Shown here: one piece after another, positions 31,454 through 32,937 of the stretch | Layout of the letters: each line of letters starts with the position of its first letter | Position numbering within the stretch: position 1 is the stretch's first letter | From: Rhodanobacter sp. 67-28 | Lineage (GTDB): Bacteria > Pseudomonadota > Gammaproteobacteria > Xanthomonadales > Rhodanobacteraceae | NCBI GenBank assembly: GCA_001898415.1 | Contig: MKTU01000060.1 | Coordinates: forward strand, 1-32,937 | Direction of reading: 5' to 3' | Length of the DNA: 32,937 bases | Notes under the pieces: generated by a model | The model's database searches: none | What the model saw: only the letters and a program-made list of their open reading frames with translations | Told to the model about the DNA's origin: nothing | Position numbers and translations under genes: made by a program

Positions 31454-31993
31454 TCAGGCAGCCGCCTGACGGAAATCCGGTGCACGCACGAGCCGGTTCA
31501 TGCTGAAAATCGCCAGTTGCTGCTCGCCCACCCGGTTGTCCACGAAACGCGCCAGCCGCGGATCGGCTTCTTCCTGCGCCTGCTGGCGCTGCTCCGCGTC
31601 CACCGTGCGCTGGCCGAGGACCTCGTCCACCAGCAAGGCGACGCTGCCGCCGCCCTGGCGCACCACCAGCAACCGGCTCCGATCGGAATGCTGGGTGCGT
31701 TCGCCGAACAGGAAGCGCCCGATGTCCACCACCGGCACCAGGTTGCCGCGCACGTTGGCCACGCCGAGCAGCCATGGCTGGGTGCCAGGCACCGGGGTCA
31801 GCACCGGCACGGCGAGCAGCTCGTTGATCTCGTCGATGCCGCTGACCAGCAGCCTGGAACCGACCCGGAAACCGATGCCGCGCCACAGGCCCGGTGCCTC
31901 GAACTTGTCCTGGGTATCGGAGGCATGCGCCAGCGACAGCCGCTCGTAGCGCGCCAGAATCTCGAACGGGGTACGGTTGGCGCTCTGGTTCAT
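31454..31993 (-). CDS. pilI: PilI, CheW-like coupling protein
   Basis: This 179-residue protein starts with a short N-terminal extension (MNQSANRTPFEILARYERLS) typical of PilI. A CheW domain follows: GIGFRVGSRLLVSGIDEINELL, PWLLGVANVRGNLVPVVDIGRFL and LLVVRQGGGSVALLVDEVLGQRTV. It bridges PilJ and ChpA in the membrane-associated signalling array. Its ATG overlaps the pilH stop by 4 nt, indicating translational coupling. The 134-nt gap to pilJ holds no further gene. Confidence 0.94.
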   Translation of the reverse strand: MNQSANRTPFEILARYERLSLAHASDTQDKFEAPGLWRGIGFRVGSRLLVSGIDEINELLAVPVLTPVPGTQPWLLGVANVRGNLVPVVDIGRFLFGERTQHSDRSRLLVVRQGGGSVALLVDEVLGQRTVDAEQRQQAQEEADPRLARFVDNRVGEQQLAIFSMNRLVRAPDFRQAAA

Positions 31994-32361
31994 GAGCCGC
32001 TCGACAGCAGATCGTTGATGCAGGCCAGCAGGTCTTTTTCGTTCACCGGCTTGGTGATGAAGGCGCGCGCGCCCTGGCGCATGCCCCAGACGCGATCGGT
32101 TTCCATCGACTTGGTGGTGATCATCACCACCGGCACGTGCTGGGTCTTGGGGTCGCGGGTGAGCGTACGGGTGGCCTGGAAGCCGTTCATGCCGGGCATG
32201 ATGACGTCCATGATGACCAGGTCAGGCTGTTCGGCGCGCACGCGCTCGATGCCCTCCTCGGCCGTGCTCACGGCTGCCACGTGGTGCCCGGCCCGCTCGA
32301 GCAGCGTGGTGAACACGCGTACGTCGGTGGGTGAGTCGTCGATGATGAGAATGTTTGCCAC
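31990..32361 (-). CDS. pilH: PilH, single-domain response regulator
   Basis: This 123-residue receiver-only protein has the acidic pair Asp8/Asp9, phosphoacceptor Asp52 (VIMDVIMPGMNGFQATR), the switch residues ITTK and the conserved KP lysine near the end (FITKPVNEKDLL). NGFQATRTLTRD with TDRVWGMRQGARAF is diagnostic of PilH. PilH acts as the counterpart of PilG, favouring pilus retraction or serving as a phosphate sink. The start codon is a GTG at 32361 with a strong GAGGGGGAG about 5 nt upstream. It lies 22 nt after pilG. Confidence 0.95.
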   Translation of the reverse strand: MANILIIDDSPTDVRVFTTLLERAGHHVAAVSTAEEGIERVRAEQPDLVIMDVIMPGMNGFQATRTLTRDPKTQHVPVVMITTKSMETDRVWGMRQGARAFITKPVNEKDLLACINDLLSSGS

Positions 32362-32383
32362 AGCTCCCCCTCAGGGTCTGCAG

Positions 32384-32794
32384 TCAGTGACTTGCTGCAG
32401 TACTGACATGTCGATGGATTGCGCCAAGCAGCTCGTCACGGGTGAACGGCTTGGTCAGGTATTGTTCGGCGCCGACGATGCGGCCGCGCGCCTTGTCGAA
32501 GAGTCCGTCCTTGGAGCTGAGCATGATCACGGGCGTGGCGCGGAACTCGGGGTTGTTCTTGATCAGGGCGCAGGTCTGATAGCCGTCGAGGCGGGGCATC
32601 ATGATGTCGACGAAGATGATCGCCGGCTTCTGGTCGGAAATCTTGGCCAGCGCCTCGAACCCGTCGACCGCGGTCAGCACCTCGCAGCCCTCTTTCTTCA
32701 GCAGGGTCTCGGCGGTGCGGCGGATGGTCTTGGAGTCATCGATCACCATGACCTTGAGGCCCGCCAAATCGGTAACGCTCACGTTCAAATTCAC
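32384..32794 (-). CDS. pilG: PilG, single-domain response regulator
   Basis: This 136-residue receiver-only protein has the near-invariant PilG sequence GLKVMVIDDSKTIRRTAETL, phosphoacceptor Asp63 (IIFVDIMMPRLDGYQTC), and VIMLSSKDGLFDKARGRIVG with the KPF lysine (YLTKPFTRDELL). PilG promotes pilus extension and, in Pseudomonas, adenylate cyclase activation through FimV/FimL. The start is a GTG at 32794 with a GGGGGAG site just upstream. Conservation with P. aeruginosa begins at about residue 12, so the first residues are lineage-specific. It is the first gene of the pil-chp operon. Confidence 0.96.
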   Translation of the reverse strand: MNLNVSVTDLAGLKVMVIDDSKTIRRTAETLLKKEGCEVLTAVDGFEALAKISDQKPAIIFVDIMMPRLDGYQTCALIKNNPEFRATPVIMLSSKDGLFDKARGRIVGAEQYLTKPFTRDELLGAIHRHVSTAASH

Positions 32795-32830
32795 TCACTC
32801 CCCCCTGTGGCTCGCCACGAGCTCAGGACA

Positions 32831-32860
32831 AGTATCAGGACATGCAACTGTTGTGCCCAA
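32831..32860 (-). promoter_or_regulatory. candidate promoter of the pil-chp operon
   Basis: On the minus strand TTGGGC (32860-32855) and GATACT (32836-32831; four of six matches to a -10) are 18 nt apart. They sit about 37 nt upstream of the pilG GTG, within the 143-nt region between pilG and the window edge. Nothing else is seen in that region. The -35 is poor, so this is a weak call. Confidence 0.3.
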
Positions 32861-32937
32861 TGGTACGCGTGTGGAAATCCCGGTGATCCGGCTGCTGCAA
32901 ACCCGCACCGTGGCGGCATCCCCGAAGCTTTGCTGTT

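Noticed and set aside
1-32937. Search for tRNA, rRNA, CRISPR arrays, transposases, prophage or defence genes
   Set aside because: None seen on either strand; the only mobile-type signals are the two REP pairs and the inverted repeat near mazG.

Overview
This is a GC-rich gammaproteobacterial chromosome segment. The gene set and protein flavour point to Xanthomonadales/Lysobacterales, most likely a Rhodanobacteraceae-type genome (Rhodanobacter, Dyella, Luteibacter). The clues are a Pil-Chp cluster, a Xanthomonad/Caulobacter-type TonB receptor and GTAG-headed REP palindromes. This placement is inference; the window holds no rRNA or tRNA. Genes are tightly packed, with many 4-nt start/stop overlaps and GTG or TTG starts, and no gap exceeds 300 bases.

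Layout. (1) 1-1900, minus strand: a BlaI-type repressor, a BlaR1-like M56 membrane metalloprotease and the first codons of a third, exported protein. The upstream promoter carries two identical-architecture dyads (TTAC-N4-GTAA). (2) 1977-3338, plus: a fused A+B 3-oxoacid CoA-transferase. (3) 3408-5187, minus: a histidine kinase/OmpR-type regulator pair, separated from the CoA-transferase by an inverted REP pair. (4) 5275-10230: tesA, divergent from and start-codon-overlapping with a ybbA-ybbP ABC export operon, then an SLC13/ArsB-type permease. (5) 10231-11775: a second copy of the REP pair, a GSGD-repeat envelope protein and a small His/Met-rich periplasmic protein. (6) 11825-15693, minus: mazG, cysQ, nudE, a second inositol-monophosphatase-family enzyme and an isolated gspN. 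A GC-rich terminator follows mazG and a 31-nt inverted repeat lies at the cysQ/mazG junction. (7) 15759-17930, plus: bioA and rsmE. (8) 17937-20834, minus: a TonB-dependent receptor. (9) 21017-32794, minus: the type IV pilus chemosensory operon pilG-pilH-pilI-pilJ-chpA-chpB-chpC, about 12 kb and the dominant element of the window.

How it works together. The Pil-Chp genes encode a complete signalling core: the PilJ receptor, PilI and ChpC couplers, the giant ChpA kinase, and the PilG and PilH response regulators. These control twitching motility and usually cAMP. The adaptation branch looks eroded. There is no pilK methyltransferase between pilJ and chpA, where Pseudomonas has it. The CheB-like ChpB has Ala where the methylesterase nucleophile Ser should be, and it has gained a long acidic linker. 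I regard this as the most interesting biological signal here. Next are the two REP pairs, the BlaI-type operators with an unknown third gene, the CATG-shared divergent start of tesA/ybbA, and the degenerate ATP-binding G1 box of the two-component kinase.
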